NCBI RefSeq assembly: GCF_001618425.1 | Contig: NZ_BDCU01000008.1 | Span: forward strand, 248,001-312,000 | From: Nocardia fusca NBRC 14340 | GTDB lineage: Bacteria > Actinomycetota > Actinomycetes > Mycobacteriales > Mycobacteriaceae | Length of the DNA: 64,000 nucleotides | Direction: 5' to 3' | Part shown: piece by piece, positions 1-14,077 of the stretch | Numbering within the stretch: position 1 is the first letter of the stretch | Layout of the letters: each line of letters opens with the position of its first letter | The notes under the pieces: model-generated | Databases searched by the model: none | The model's input: the letters and a program-made list of their open reading frames with translations, nothing else | What the model was told of the DNA's origin: nothing | Position numbers and translations under genes: made by a program

Positions 1-42
1 GTTGATGGTCGCTGCCGGAACGCACCCGGCACAATCGGGACC

Positions 43-525
43 GTGACCGAATCAGAGCAGCAGCTGGCCACCGCGGATCTCGCCGACGAGATCGGGCCCG
101 ATATCCGCAGTTGTGACACCCAGTTCATCCAGTTCGGCGGCCATGAGGTGTTCTCCGGCCGGATCACCACGATCCGCTGCTTCCAGGACAATCTGCTGGT
201 CAAACAGACGCTCGGGGAGCCAGGCGCCGGGCAGGTCCTGGTCGTGGACGGCGGCGCGAGCATCCACACCGCCCTTGTCGGCGATATCATCGCCGGCCGC
301 GGGGTCGACAACGGCTGGGCCGGCGTCGTGGTGAACGGCGCGGTCCGCGACTCCGCGATACTGCGAACACTCGGTATCGGCGTGAAGGCCCTGGGCACGA
401 ACCCGCGCAAGAGCACCCAGACCGGTAGCGGCGAGAAGAACGTCCCGGTGGAGTTCGGGGGCGTCACCTTCAATCCCGGCGAGATGCTCTACAGCGACCA
501 CGACGGCATCGTGGTCCGCGCCTAG
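43..525 (+). CDS. rraA: RraA-family protein (RNase E regulator / aldolase-like fold)
   Basis: 160 residues from a GTG start. The chain matches the RraA / demethylmenaquinone-methyltransferase-like family in length and layout: a GDIIAGRG segment near residue 86, the GAVRD motif (residues about 104-108) and an acidic YSDHDG motif near the C-terminus. Family members either bind RNase E and dampen its activity or act as class II HMG/CHA aldolases, using the Arg-Asp of the GAVRD motif and a divalent metal. The sequence cannot separate the two roles. It stands alone: the next gene, an S4 protein, is convergent and ends 47 bp downstream. The first 42 bases of the window hold no recognisable feature. 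Confidence 0.85.
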   Translation: MTESEQQLATADLADEIGPDIRSCDTQFIQFGGHEVFSGRITTIRCFQDNLLVKQTLGEPGAGQVLVVDGGASIHTALVGDIIAGRGVDNGWAGVVVNGAVRDSAILRTLGIGVKALGTNPRKSTQTGSGEKNVPVEFGGVTFNPGEMLYSDHDGIVVRA

Positions 526-572
526 TCCTGATCGCCGCGGTCCGATCCCGGCAACGGCCGGGCGGGTGCTGT

Positions 573-794
573 TTATCCGCCGCTCACCCTGGCGGAGTGG
601 CCGGCGATGGCGACCACGTCACCGACCTGCAACTGCCGGCCGCGGCGCAATTCGACCTCGTCGTTCACGCGCACCAGACCGGCCGCGATAACGGTTTTGG
701 CCTCCGACCCGGATTCGATCAGATTGGCCAGCTTCAGGAACTGCCCGAGCCGTATGGCGCCGTCGTCGATCGGCACATCGATGGGATCCGACAT
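573..794 (-). CDS. RNA-binding S4 domain protein
   Basis: 73 residues starting with ATG at 794 (MSDPIDVPI). The frame stays open further upstream, but that extension is arginine-rich, has no family character and reaches position 881. The body is a single S4 RNA-binding fold: LGQFLKLANLIESG, then the signature AKTVIAAGLVRVND and the closing strand GDVVAIAG. Stand-alone S4 proteins of this size (YbcJ-like) are thought to bind structured RNA or rRNA. The substrate is unknown. It converges on the rraA-like gene. Confidence 0.8.
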   Translation of the reverse strand: MSDPIDVPIDDGAIRLGQFLKLANLIESGSEAKTVIAAGLVRVNDEVELRRGRQLQVGDVVAIAGHSARVSGG

Positions 795-1051
795 AGGGTC
801 ATGCTTACTCCCCCGGTCACGGCGCTTTCCGACCGGCCCCGGGCACCCGGCGCGCGAACAGCCCCGGACGCGTAACAACAAGACATTTCCGGCATTTCAC
901 GGCAACTTCGCACGCCACGCCCGGGACCCGGTTTCCCATATCGGCCAACCGTGCCCGCGCACAGGGAAATACATGCGGTTCCGGCCCGATATACCACTAA
1001 CACGCCGGGCCACAGCCATGATTCGGTGATTCCTGGCGGCAGACTGGAGCC
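795..1051. other. Intergenic promoter region between the S4 gene and lysX
   Basis: 257 bp between two divergent genes, so it must hold both promoters. The stretch around 880-1030 is less GC-rich than its surroundings. No convincing palindrome or RNA structure was seen. Confidence 0.4.
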
Positions 1052-4000
1052 GTGATATCCACGCAGGAACCGCGCCACCCCGCACCACCCGGCCCATCCG
1101 GCACGCCCGGGCGGTTCGCGACGATACCGCGTGTCGCCACGCTGGTGTCGGGTGTTCTCACGGCCGCCTGCCTGCTGTGGAGTCTTTCCCCGGCACTGTC
1201 GGCGGCGCTCGGCGGCGCCCGCCACTACCTGGACCGCTATTACCTGTACGCACCCGATACGAACCTGCTGTGGGCCGGACTGCTCGGATTGCTGACGCTC
1301 GGACTGGCCGAGCGCAAGCGGGTCGCCTGGTGGGCGCTGGTGCTCTACACGACGAGCTGGGTCCCGGCGAATCTGGCCGAGATCGTGCGCGCACACGACC
1401 GGCATGCCGCGGTGGCCCTGCTCATCCATCTGGCCGCGCTGACCGTACTGGTTCTGAGCCGCGCGGAGTTCGGCGCCCGGATGCGCCGCTGCGCGCTGCG
1501 CCCGGCCGCGCTGACCCTGGCCGCCGGCCTGCCGATGGCGGCCGTCACCGGTTGGGGTGTCGTCCAGATCTTTCCCGGATCGCTGTCGTCCGTGGCGCAG
1601 CGTGCGCTGTGGGTGATCACCGAACTCACCGTGCACCTGGTGCCCGGCGCACCGGACACCTCCGGCGTACCGCCTTTCCCGGCCCAGTTCCTGGTCGGAC
1701 TGTTCGGCGCCCTGGCGGTCGCGGCGAGCGCCCTGGTCCTGCACCGCACCCAGCGCACGGAGTACGCGCTGACCGCCGCCGACGAATCGGCGCTGCGCGA
1801 CCTGCTGGCGGGCGCGGACCCCTCCGGTTCCATCGACTACTTCGCGACCCGGCGGGACCGGGCCCTGATCTTCACGCCGAACGGCAGGGCGGCCATCGGC
1901 TATCGCGTGGAGTACGGGGTCTGCCTGGCCCTCGGCGATCCGATCGGCGCGCGTGACTGCTGGCCACAGGCGATCGAGACCTGGCGACGCCACGCCCGTG
2001 ATTTCGGCTGGCGGGTCGCGGTGATCGGAGCGAGCGAATCCGCCGTTCCGGTTTACCAGCGTGCCGGGCTCACCGCCGTGACCGCCGGCGCGGAGGCCGT
2101 CCTCGACACCCGCAGCTTCTCCCTGGCCGCCCCGGAACTCGCGCCGGTCCGGCAGTCGGTGACCCGGCTCCGCAAAGCGGGGGTGACAGTTCGGATCCGC
2201 CGGCACCGCGATATCGGGACTGCCGAACTCGCCCGGCTCACGGTACGCGCCGAGGAGTGGCGGCACAGTGAGAGCGAACGCGGGTACCCGCTGCCCCTGG
2301 GCCGCCTCGGCGATCGCCGCGACGGTGACTGCCTGCTGGTGGAAGCCGTCGACGCCGACGACCGGGTACTGGGGATGCTGTCCCTGGTCCCCTGGGGGAA
2401 GACCGGCGCCACATTGGAATTGCTGCGCCGGGCGCCCGGCAGCACCACGGAGACGACCGACCTGCTGATCGCGGAATTCGCGCTGCGCGCCGAACAGCAC
2501 GGTATCCACCAGGTTTCGCTGAGTTTCACCCTGTTCCGGTCGGTATTCGAGGCGGCGGCACGCGAGTACATTCCGGCGACCTCCCGGAAGCCCCCGGCCG
2601 CGCTGCACACCGCGGCCGGATTCGTGCGCGGTGCCCGCACCCTGCCGCTGGCGTTCTCGCGCTGGTGGCAGCTGGCCCAGTTGCACCGCGCGAGCATGCG
2701 ATACCAGCCGCGGTGGGATCCCCGCTACGTCCTGTGCGACTCCTCGCGCGACCTGGCACGGATCGCCGTCGCCGCGGCGCGCGCCGAGGGTCTGCTGCCA
2801 CGGGCGGATGGAAGATCCACAGCCTTCACGTATACCGGCCGGCACCGTGCCGCGCCGGAACATCCCGCTCCCGCACGCGCCGGCGCGAATACCGGGCCCG
2901 CGGAGATCGAAGCGGAGCCGATCGCCGCGCACCGCCCCGAGCAGGTGCGGGTGCGGATCGAGAAGCTGGACCGGCTCGCCGCCACGAATGTCGATCCCTA
3001 TCCCCTCCCGTTCCCGCCGACGCATACGGTCGCGGCCGCCCGCCGGGCACCGCGCGGTACCACAGTCCGCGTCTCGGGACGACTGCTGCGCCGGCGTGAC
3101 TACGGGGGCGTGATCTTCGCGGTGGTCCGGGACTGGACCAGCGATATCCAGCTGCTGCTCGACCGCGACCGGCTCGGTCGGCAACGCCTCGACGAATTCG
3201 GTGAACTCGTCGATCTGGGAGATCTGGTGTCGGTCAGCGGTCAGCTGGGGTACAGCCGGCGCGGGGAACTGTCCCTGCTGGTGGCCGATTGGCGGATGCT
3301 CGGTAAATGCCTGCACCCGCTCCCCGACAAATGGCGTGGCCTCAGCGACCCGGAGGTCCGGATGCGGCGCGGTTACCTGGATCTGATGATCGACCGGGAA
3401 GCGCGCGAACTGCTGGCCCGGCGCAGTGCGGTGCTGCGGGCCCTGCGCGATGCCCTGCACGACTGCGGATTCCTGGAGGTCACCACACCGGTGCTGCAGC
3501 ACAGCCCCGGCAGCGCGGCCGCCCGCAGTATGCGCACCCATATCGACGCCGACAACACCGATCTGCATCTGCGGGCCGCTCCGGAGCCGGCGCTGAAACG
3601 GCTGTGTGTCGGCGGTGTCGAGAAACTGTTCGAACTGGGCCCGGGCTTCCGCAACACCCGCGCCGATACCCGCCACCTGCCCGAATACACCGTACTGGAG
3701 GCCTATGAGGCGCACAGTGATCACCGGCGCATGATGACGCTGTGCCGGCAACTGGTGCAGCAGGCCGCGCTGGCCGCCAATGATTCGATGATCGCCATGC
3801 GGCCGACCCCGGACGGTTTGCTGCACGCGGTGGACATTTCCGGCGAATGGCGGGTGCGGTCGATGTACGAGGCGCTGTCGGCGGAGGTCGGTGTCGATAT
3901 CACGCCCCGGACCGCCCTACCGGACCTGCGGGAACTGTGCGAGAAGGCCGATATCGTCCATCAACCCGGCTGGGACGCGGGCCGGACGGTCTACGCCCTC

Positions 4001-4387
4001 TATGAGCGACTGGTGGTGGAGGCCACCCGGGAACCGACCTTCTACACTGACTTTCCGAGTTCGGTATCGCCGATGGCCCGCCCGGCCCGCCGCGACACCG
4101 CACTGGCCGAACGCTGGGATCTGGTGGCGTGGGGTATCGAGCTGGGCTCCGGGTGCAGCGAACTCACCGACCCGGTGGAACAGCGGCGGCGGCTCGCCGC
4201 CCAGTCCCGCATCGCGGCCGACGGCGGCCAGGCGGCCATGGAACTCGACGAGGAGTTCCTGTGCGCACTCGAACACGCCATGCCGCCGACCGGTGGCCTG
4301 GGTCTCGGCGTGGACCGGGTGATCATGCTGCTGACCGGGCGCGCGCTCCGGGAGACCCAGCCGTTCCCGTTGGTCCGGCCGCGATGA
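1052..4387 (+). CDS. lysX: LysX: lysyl-phosphatidylglycerol synthase fused to lysyl-tRNA synthetase
   Basis: 1111 residues, GTG start preceded by a GGAG motif. The order is: hydrophobic N-terminal region with about six to seven membrane segments (residues 25-230), an MprF-type DUF2156 aminoacyl-transferase domain (about 250-550), a short linker, an OB-fold anticodon-binding domain (about 640-750) and a class II lysyl-tRNA synthetase core (about 770-1110). Motif 2 is visible as GPGFRNTRADTRHLPEYT and motif 3 as GLGLGVDRVIMLLTG. In mycobacteria LysX charges lysine onto tRNA and transfers it to phosphatidylglycerol in the membrane, giving resistance to cationic peptides. Length is close to mycobacterial LysX. 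The frame is intact across the fusion, so it is a genuine two-domain protein. It is likely additional to a housekeeping LysS elsewhere. Confidence 0.95.
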   Translation: MISTQEPRHPAPPGPSGTPGRFATIPRVATLVSGVLTAACLLWSLSPALSAALGGARHYLDRYYLYAPDTNLLWAGLLGLLTLGLAERKRVAWWALVLYTTSWVPANLAEIVRAHDRHAAVALLIHLAALTVLVLSRAEFGARMRRCALRPAALTLAAGLPMAAVTGWGVVQIFPGSLSSVAQRALWVITELTVHLVPGAPDTSGVPPFPAQFLVGLFGALAVAASALVLHRTQRTEYALTAADESALRDLLAGADPSGSIDYFATRRDRALIFTPNGRAAIGYRVEYGVCLALGDPIGARDCWPQAIETWRRHARDFGWRVAVIGASESAVPVYQRAGLTAVTAGAEAVLDTRSFSLAAPELAPVRQSVTRLRKAGVTVRIRRHRDIGTAELARLTVRAEEWRHSESERGYPLPLGRLGDRRDGDCLLVEAVDADDRVLGMLSLVPWGKTGATLELLRRAPGSTTETTDLLIAEFALRAEQHGIHQVSLSFTLFRSVFEAAAREYIPATSRKPPAALHTAAGFVRGARTLPLAFSRWWQLAQLHRASMRYQPRWDPRYVLCDSSRDLARIAVAAARAEGLLPRADGRSTAFTYTGRHRAAPEHPAPARAGANTGPAEIEAEPIAAHRPEQVRVRIEKLDRLAATNVDPYPLPFPPTHTVAAARRAPRGTTVRVSGRLLRRRDYGGVIFAVVRDWTSDIQLLLDRDRLGRQRLDEFGELVDLGDLVSVSGQLGYSRRGELSLLVADWRMLGKCLHPLPDKWRGLSDPEVRMRRGYLDLMIDREARELLARRSAVLRALRDALHDCGFLEVTTPVLQHSPGSAAARSMRTHIDADNTDLHLRAAPEPALKRLCVGGVEKLFELGPGFRNTRADTRHLPEYTVLEAYEAHSDHRRMMTLCRQLVQQAALAANDSMIAMRPTPDGLLHAVDISGEWRVRSMYEALSAEVGVDITPRTALPDLRELCEKADIVHQPGWDAGRTVYALYERLVVEATREPTFYTDFPSSVSPMARPARRDTALAERWDLVAWGIELGSGCSELTDPVEQRRRLAAQSRIAADGGQAAMELDEEFLCALEHAMPPTGGLGLGVDRVIMLLTGRALRETQPFPLVRPR

Positions 4388-4503
4388 TCGAGCGCTTCCC
4401 CGTACTGGTCGGATGGAATGTTTTCGTCCCCGCCGCTCGGGGAAGTACGGTGTAGTGACTTCGGCCCCGGGAGGAGGGGCCTTCCTTCGGAACGGGGTTC
4501 GAT

Positions 4504-4941
4504 TTGAGTTATGTGGACCTGCTCACCCACGCCGGCCAGGTGGACTATTCGGCTTGGGCCGATACCGACACGCTGGCGTCCGCGGTCGAGCTGAGCGCCC
4601 GCAAGAGGAGCAAGGGCAAGGGCGGCGGCTTCGGCCTGATCGGCCTGATCTGCTGTGTGGTCGTGGTGGTGATCATCGTCGTCGTCATCCTGCTGGCCCG
4701 TAAGAAGAAGAACGACAACAACTCCTCGGGCCAGTTCCCCCAGCCCGGCCAGCCCCCGCAGGGTTACCCCCAGCAGGGCGGCTATCCGCAGCAGGGCGGT
4801 TACCCGCAGGGCGGCTATCCCCAGCAGGGTGGTTACCCCTCCCAAGGTGGCTACCCGCAGCAGGGCGGCTACCCGTCCGACCCGAACTACCCCAATCCCC
4901 CGCAGGGCGGCCAGCCGCCGTACCCGCCCACCGGGCAATAG
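4504..4941 (+). CDS. Small single-pass membrane protein with QGGYP-repeat tail
   Basis: 145 residues. The TTG start (SYVDLLTH) is my choice; an in-frame GTG at 4513 is possible. An acidic N-terminal part of about 35 residues is followed by a Lys/Gly-rich strip, a strongly hydrophobic segment (about residues 40-62, ending LLARKKK) and a low-complexity tail built of repeated QQGGYP units (residues about 80-125). The basic cluster after the membrane segment suggests that side is cytoplasmic. Similar Gly/Pro/Tyr/Gln tails occur in many actinobacterial membrane proteins as flexible linkers. I do not recognise a specific family. It lies 116 bp after lysX and ends at a strong terminator. Confidence 0.7.
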   Translation: MSYVDLLTHAGQVDYSAWADTDTLASAVELSARKRSKGKGGGFGLIGLICCVVVVVIIVVVILLARKKKNDNNSSGQFPQPGQPPQGYPQQGGYPQQGGYPQGGYPQQGGYPSQGGYPQQGGYPSDPNYPNPPQGGQPPYPPTGQ

Positions 4942-4953
4942 GCTCCCCCAGTA

Positions 4954-4997
4954 CACAGGGGCCGGTTCGCCGTGATCACGGCGAACCGGCCCCTGTG
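4954..4997. terminator. Terminator after the repeat-tailed membrane protein
   Basis: Perfect 22-bp arms (4954-4975 and 4976-4997) meeting at CGTGATCACG, followed on the plus strand by CTTTT. It lies 13 bp after the stop codon at 4941. Confidence 0.85.
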
Positions 4998-5088
4998 CTT
5001 TTCGAGACAACCCGGGATTTCCTCGATCGGCCGACCGGCTCCGCGACCTCGCTGCCGACCCACCGGGCCGATGCGGCAGAGTGGACGC

Positions 5089-5700
5089 GTGCAATTGATA
5101 CTCGTTCGCCATGGCCAGCCGCTCCGGGTCGACAATGCCGGGCAGGCAGCCGACCCCGGCCTGGCGCCCATCGGCGTGGAGCAGGCCGAACGGGTACCGG
5201 CCGCCCTGGAACACCATCGCATCGTCCGGGTGATCAGCAGCCCGCAACGCCGGGCCCGCGAAACCGCCGCGCCCACGGCCGCGAAGCTGGGCCTGGACGT
5301 GGACATCATGGACGACCTGGCCGAATACGATCGCGACCTGCCGTCCTATATTCCGATCGAGGACGCCAAGGTGGAGTTCCGGGACGCCTACGACCGGATC
5401 AAGGCCGGGCACCTACCGGTGCAGATCGATGCCGATGCCTTCCGGCACCGGGTGCACGACGCGATCACCGAGATCGCCTCCACCACCCCCGCCGCCGATA
5501 CCGTGGTGGTGTTTGCGCACGGCGGCGTCATCAATGTCACCCTGCAGGACATTCTCGGTCTGGCCCGGCCGCTGACCTTCCCGATCGATTACTGCTCGAT
5601 CACCCGGATCCTGTTCTCCCGGACCGGTCGCCGCACCGCGGCGACCGTGAACGAGAACGGACACGTCTGGGAATTGCTTCCCCGCAATATCTCCGGCTGA
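5089..5700 (+). CDS. Histidine phosphatase family protein (phosphoglycerate-mutase-like)
   Basis: 203 residues from GTG at 5089, giving VQLILVRHGQ. The catalytic RHG motif is at residues 7-9, with His8 the expected phosphorylated residue. An in-frame ATG at 5071 would add six residues. The second half of the active site is visible as VVVFAHGGVINV. The family includes phosphoglycerate mutases, cobalamin-pathway phosphatases and broad phosphatases; the substrate cannot be told from sequence. The stop codon abuts that of the convergent cutinase gene with no spacer (5698-5700 next to 5701-5703). Confidence 0.85.
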   Translation: MQLILVRHGQPLRVDNAGQAADPGLAPIGVEQAERVPAALEHHRIVRVISSPQRRARETAAPTAAKLGLDVDIMDDLAEYDRDLPSYIPIEDAKVEFRDAYDRIKAGHLPVQIDADAFRHRVHDAITEIASTTPAADTVVVFAHGGVINVTLQDILGLARPLTFPIDYCSITRILFSRTGRRTAATVNENGHVWELLPRNISG

Positions 5701-6600
5701 TCAGGCCATTCCGGCGATCCAGTTGTGCATCCAGGACAGCGCGGTCTGGCCCCCACCGACCTTGTAGCTGCCGTAGGCGACATGCGACTCGGAACGGTAG
5801 AAGGTGTCGAGATCCTTGACGCGCTGCTCGTTGGCGCCGCGGGTCAGCTGGGCCTGCAGCGTGGGCAGACCGCCCTTGGTGATCAGATCGCTCACGATGG
5901 CGCCGACTTCCAGCTGGTATCGCCAGATATTGGCCGGGTTGGCGTCGGAACTCTGGGCGAGGAAACCGGCGAACCGGGTGACGAAATCGTCCGACGCGGT
6001 GGCGCAGTAGAGATCGTCGGGGATGCACACCGTGCGGGTACGGTCGCTGACCCAGCCGAACCCACCGACCCGGGGGCCGCCGGCACCGGCGCCCGGCGCG
6101 GGCGGACCGACCTGGATATCACCGGGCGCCCGCCGCGGATCGGAGATCAGCCCGACGCCCGCGATACTCTCCGGCCGGATCGGGCCGAGACCCGTACCGA
6201 TCTCGGCGGCGAGATCACCGGCGGCGTCGGCACCTTGGCTGTAACCGACCAGCGCGACCTTGGTGGCGCCGCAGCGCTGGAGCATATTCGTGATCATGCC
6301 GCGCGCATTGGACACGGCCTCGTTCTTGGAGTCGGCATAGATATCGCCTTCCCACGGAAAAGCGGTTGCCGCGTAGGTGACGTAGTCGACCTTCGCCGAG
6401 GACGGTAGGCCGCTGGTCACCCGGGCGAGCATGCCCGGCGTGGGGCGCTTGTCGTGGCCGGTTTCCCAGGTCCCGGGAATCGCTACCACGTACAGACTCG
6501 GGCATCCGGGGTCGGCCGAAGCCGATGATCCCCCGAAAACCAATCCCGACGCAACCGCCGCACAGGCACCCAGCGCCGCGGCAACCCTTTTGAACTGCAT
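5701..6600 (-). CDS. Secreted cutinase-family serine esterase
   Basis: 299 residues from ATG at 6600. The frame is open upstream to 6717, but only this start places a Sec signal peptide at the N-terminus: KR followed by an Ala-rich hydrophobic core and a likely cleavage at SASA/DPGCP (after residue 29). The mature part has the cutinase/alpha-beta-hydrolase nucleophile motif GYSQGAD (Ser121) and paired cysteines typical of cutinases. Mycolate actinobacteria carry many such secreted esterases or lipases acting on esters, triacylglycerol or cell-envelope lipids; the natural substrate is not readable here. Length is above the classical ~220-residue cutinase because of inserted Gly/Pro-rich loops. 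Confidence 0.88.
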   Translation of the reverse strand: MQFKRVAAALGACAAVASGLVFGGSSASADPGCPSLYVVAIPGTWETGHDKRPTPGMLARVTSGLPSSAKVDYVTYAATAFPWEGDIYADSKNEAVSNARGMITNMLQRCGATKVALVGYSQGADAAGDLAAEIGTGLGPIRPESIAGVGLISDPRRAPGDIQVGPPAPGAGAGGPRVGGFGWVSDRTRTVCIPDDLYCATASDDFVTRFAGFLAQSSDANPANIWRYQLEVGAIVSDLITKGGLPTLQAQLTRGANEQRVKDLDTFYRSESHVAYGSYKVGGGQTALSWMHNWIAGMA

Positions 6601-6888
6601 TCTGCTCCAGTCAACCCTGGCCCCTGATCGGGACGCTCCCGTTAAGCCATCGCCAAGATGCTGAACCCGGCCGATGACACCGATGTGTGTAACAGGTGAA
6701 CAACAACCACGCGTCACAATTACACGATCGGATCACGATCTCGTACCGGGACACACCGCAGATAACAATAGAGCGACGATCTTGGTATCGCCAGCCCAAC
6801 CCGGGCTGACCACCGGAGACGAGCGATCGACCGCAGTTCACCGGAAATGCTGCGTGTCGGATTCGGCCCCCGCCCGAAATACGTCGGC

Positions 6889-6919
6889 GCGGTGTCCCCG
6901 GAAAAACCGGGAACACCGC
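6889..6919 (-). terminator. Hairpin downstream of gltD, probable terminator
   Basis: 13-bp arms with one mismatch (6889-6901 and 6907-6919) and an AAAAA loop on the plus strand, 65 bp beyond the gltD stop. Confidence 0.55.
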
Positions 6920-6983
6920 GCCGCGGCGTATTCATTTGTGCCGCAGCATCTCCGGCTCAGCGGTTCGGACCGCCGTGCCGAGA

Positions 6984-8474
6984 TCAGCGCTGGGCGACGG
7001 CAGTCGGCGGAATCGGCGCGGGCAACGCCGTCTCGCCCTCCAGGTACCGGTCCACCGCGGACGCGGCGGCCCGGCCCTCGGCGATGGCCCAGACGATCAA
7101 GGACTGACCGCGGCCCATATCGCCGGCCACGAAGACGCCGGGGATATTGGTGGCCCAGTTCTTGTCCCGCTGGACATTGCCGCGCTGGTCGTAGCCGACC
7201 CCGAGATCGGTCAGCAGACCCGGCTTGTCGGGGCCGACGAAGCCCATGGCGAGCAGCACCAGATCGGCTTCGAGGGTGAAATCGGTGCCCTCGACCTTCT
7301 CGAACCGGCCGTTGACCATCTTGACCTCGTGCGCATCGAGCCCGGTGACCTTGCCGTCCGCGCCGACGAAACGCTCGGTGTTCACCGAGAACACCCGCTC
7401 GCCGCCTTCTTCGTGCGCCGAGGACACCCGGTACATGAGCGGGTAGGTCGGCCACGGAGTGGAGCCGGCCCGCTCCTCCGGGGGCCGCGGCATGATCTCG
7501 AACTGGTGCACGCTGGCCGCGCCCTGCCGGTGCGAGGTGCCCAGGCAGTCGGCGCCGGTATCACCACCGCCGATGATGACGACCTTCTTACCGTGCGCGT
7601 GGATCGGCGGCAGACCTTTGTCGTCGGTCACCGGGTCGCCGTGCTGGACCCGGTTGGCCCACGGCAGGAATTCCATGGCCTGGTGGATCCCGTCGAGTTC
7701 CCGGCCCGGGATGGGCAGGTCACGCGCCTGGGTGGCGCCACCGGCGAGGACCACCGCGTCGAACCGCTCACGCAGTTCGTCGGCGGTGATATCGACACCG
7801 ACGTTGACGCCGGGCTTGAAGATGGTGCCCTCGGCCTCCATCTGCGCCAGCCGACGATCGATGAACCGCTTCTCCATCTTGAATTCCGGGATGCCGTACC
7901 GCATCAGACCGCCGATACGGTCCGCCCGCTCGAACACGGTCACGGTGTGACCGGCGCGAGTGAGCTGCTGTGCGGCGGCCAGACCCGCGGGGCCGGACCC
8001 CACGACCGCGACCTTCTTACCGGTGAGCCGGGTCGGGTAGACCGGTGCAACCCAACCCTCGTCGAAGGCGTTCTCGATGATCTCGACCTCGACCTGCTTG
8101 ATGGTCACCGGGTCCTGGTTGATCCCGAGCACGCAGGACGCCTCGCACGGCGCCGGGCACAGCCGCCCGGTGAACTCCGGGAAGTTGTTGGTCGCGTGCA
8201 GCCGGTCGATACCCTCGCGCCAGCGGTCGGAGTAGACCAGGTCGTTCCATTCGGGGATCAGGTTCCCCAGCGGGCAGCCGTTGTGACAGAAGGGGATACC
8301 GCAGTCCATACAGCGGCTGGCCTGCCGCTGCAGGGTCTGGTGCGGGAAACCCTCCTGGTAGACCTCTTTCCAGTCCATCAGCCGCAAGGGCACCGGACGG
8401 CGTTCGGGTAGCTCCCGGGACGTGTGCTTCAGAAATCCTTGGGTGTCACCCACGAGCGGCCCCCGAATAGTCAC
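6984..8474 (-). CDS. gltD: Glutamate synthase small (beta) subunit
   Basis: 496 residues from GTG at 8474. It transfers electrons from NADPH through FAD to the GltB subunit for conversion of glutamine plus 2-oxoglutarate to two glutamates. The N-terminal iron-sulfur region shows cysteines C55, C58, C63, C67 and C106, C110, C114. The FAD-binding fingerprint is VAVVGSGPAGLAAA and the NADPH-binding fingerprint VVIIGGGDTGAD. Size fits the family (about 480). It follows gltB after 35 bp on the same strand, the normal operon order. Confidence 0.97.
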   Translation of the reverse strand: MTIRGPLVGDTQGFLKHTSRELPERRPVPLRLMDWKEVYQEGFPHQTLQRQASRCMDCGIPFCHNGCPLGNLIPEWNDLVYSDRWREGIDRLHATNNFPEFTGRLCPAPCEASCVLGINQDPVTIKQVEVEIIENAFDEGWVAPVYPTRLTGKKVAVVGSGPAGLAAAQQLTRAGHTVTVFERADRIGGLMRYGIPEFKMEKRFIDRRLAQMEAEGTIFKPGVNVGVDITADELRERFDAVVLAGGATQARDLPIPGRELDGIHQAMEFLPWANRVQHGDPVTDDKGLPPIHAHGKKVVIIGGGDTGADCLGTSHRQGAASVHQFEIMPRPPEERAGSTPWPTYPLMYRVSSAHEEGGERVFSVNTERFVGADGKVTGLDAHEVKMVNGRFEKVEGTDFTLEADLVLLAMGFVGPDKPGLLTDLGVGYDQRGNVQRDKNWATNIPGVFVAGDMGRGQSLIVWAIAEGRAAASAVDRYLEGETALPAPIPPTAVAQR

Positions 8475-8509
8475 GGCGCCTCGTCGACGCCACCTGCGAA
8501 TTTTTCTTA

Positions 8510-13162
<4,653 letters not shown>

Positions 13163-14077
13163 GCCTCTGCCTTCGAGAAAGTCGACCTCGACGTGGTGCG
13201 GCCTTTGCGAGAACGCCCTGTCGAACGCCGGTACTGTCGAACGCTCCCTGCTTGGACTGCGTTCGTACGTTGGCCGACACCAGCCGCGCTGATGGTGTTC
13301 GGCGTGCAGTCACGTCTGAAGTTTTTCCACCTGTCGCTGTGCGCAGGTACCCGCCGGTAACGAAACGCTTACGCGTCCGGAACCCGGGAGCGGGATTTCG
13401 CCCGCTAGGCTGGCCTGATCGGTGGTCGCCCGAGCATGCCCTTCGGCCGGACATGGGTATGTGCGGCGTAAGAGCAAACGATAAGCCAGGTCCGGGACCC
13501 AACCAACCAAGGTTGCCCTAATAATCGGATCTAGCTGGGCTTCTTCATTCGTTCCTCCACATATGCGCGTTTTCTAGTGTAAAGCAGCTTTCGGGGGTGA
13601 ATCGATCCCGGATCGGCCCTCCGAACAGCGGCGATCCATCGGTTCCGAGTCTTTCCCGACGCCGCGCCGCATCCGCCGAACCCGCGCTCACCTGCATCGA
13701 AGATGATTTCCCGACAGCGGCGGACGGCAAACCCATCAGCCTGCGGCTAACTGTTGCGCACCGCGGTGAGATGTTCGTGACAGCGTCGTGACAAGCGCAA
13801 AACAGGATCCGACCGTTCGGCCTGTTTTGCCGATCGGCGCCCACAGCACATGATCAGCAAACCACCCGCCGAGTGGTTTACGACACATTTTTCCGCGCCG
13901 CTCACGCATCGCTTCCGTTGCGCGAGCGCGGGTTTCGGCAGCGCCGGAAGTACGGCCCGGACGCGGCTCGCGGATCGGTCACCGTATGCTGCGCGACACC
14001 CCTGTGAAGATCCCCACACCCGATCGTCAAGGGTCGATGGACAGGCGTGTGTCCTGTCACGCTGAGACAACGAATCG
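13163..14077. other. Long gltB / DUF4407-gene divergent region with two hairpins
   Basis: 915 bp without a supported gene. It must contain the gltB promoter (minus) and that of the gene at 14078 (plus). Around 13500-13600 and 13740-13900 it is noticeably less GC-rich. Two inverted repeats stand out: 13797-13806 with 13821-13830 (GCAAAACAGG and its complement) and 13859-13865 with 13873-13879 (AAACCAC and its complement). No open frame in it has a recognisable protein. Confidence 0.45.
13797..13879. repeat. Pair of hairpins in the gltB upstream region
   Basis: The first hairpin has 10-bp arms (13797-13806 / 13821-13830) with an inner CCG/CGG step. The second has 7-bp arms (13859-13865 / 13873-13879). 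Both look like terminator stems, yet the flanking genes diverge, so they would have to end a separate small transcript or act as protein-binding sites. Confidence 0.4.

Noticed and set aside
734..3826. Minus-strand frame of 1030 codons across lysX
   Set aside because: Antisense to a well-supported gene; the translation is Arg/Gly/Gln-rich with no domains, typical of high-GC shadow frames.
1052..4387. Whether lysX is two genes joined by a sequencing error
   Set aside because: The frame is continuous through the linker and the two-domain order is the normal LysX architecture.
13545..13844. 99-codon minus frame in the gltB upstream region
   Set aside because: No homology-like features and it overlaps the hairpin element.
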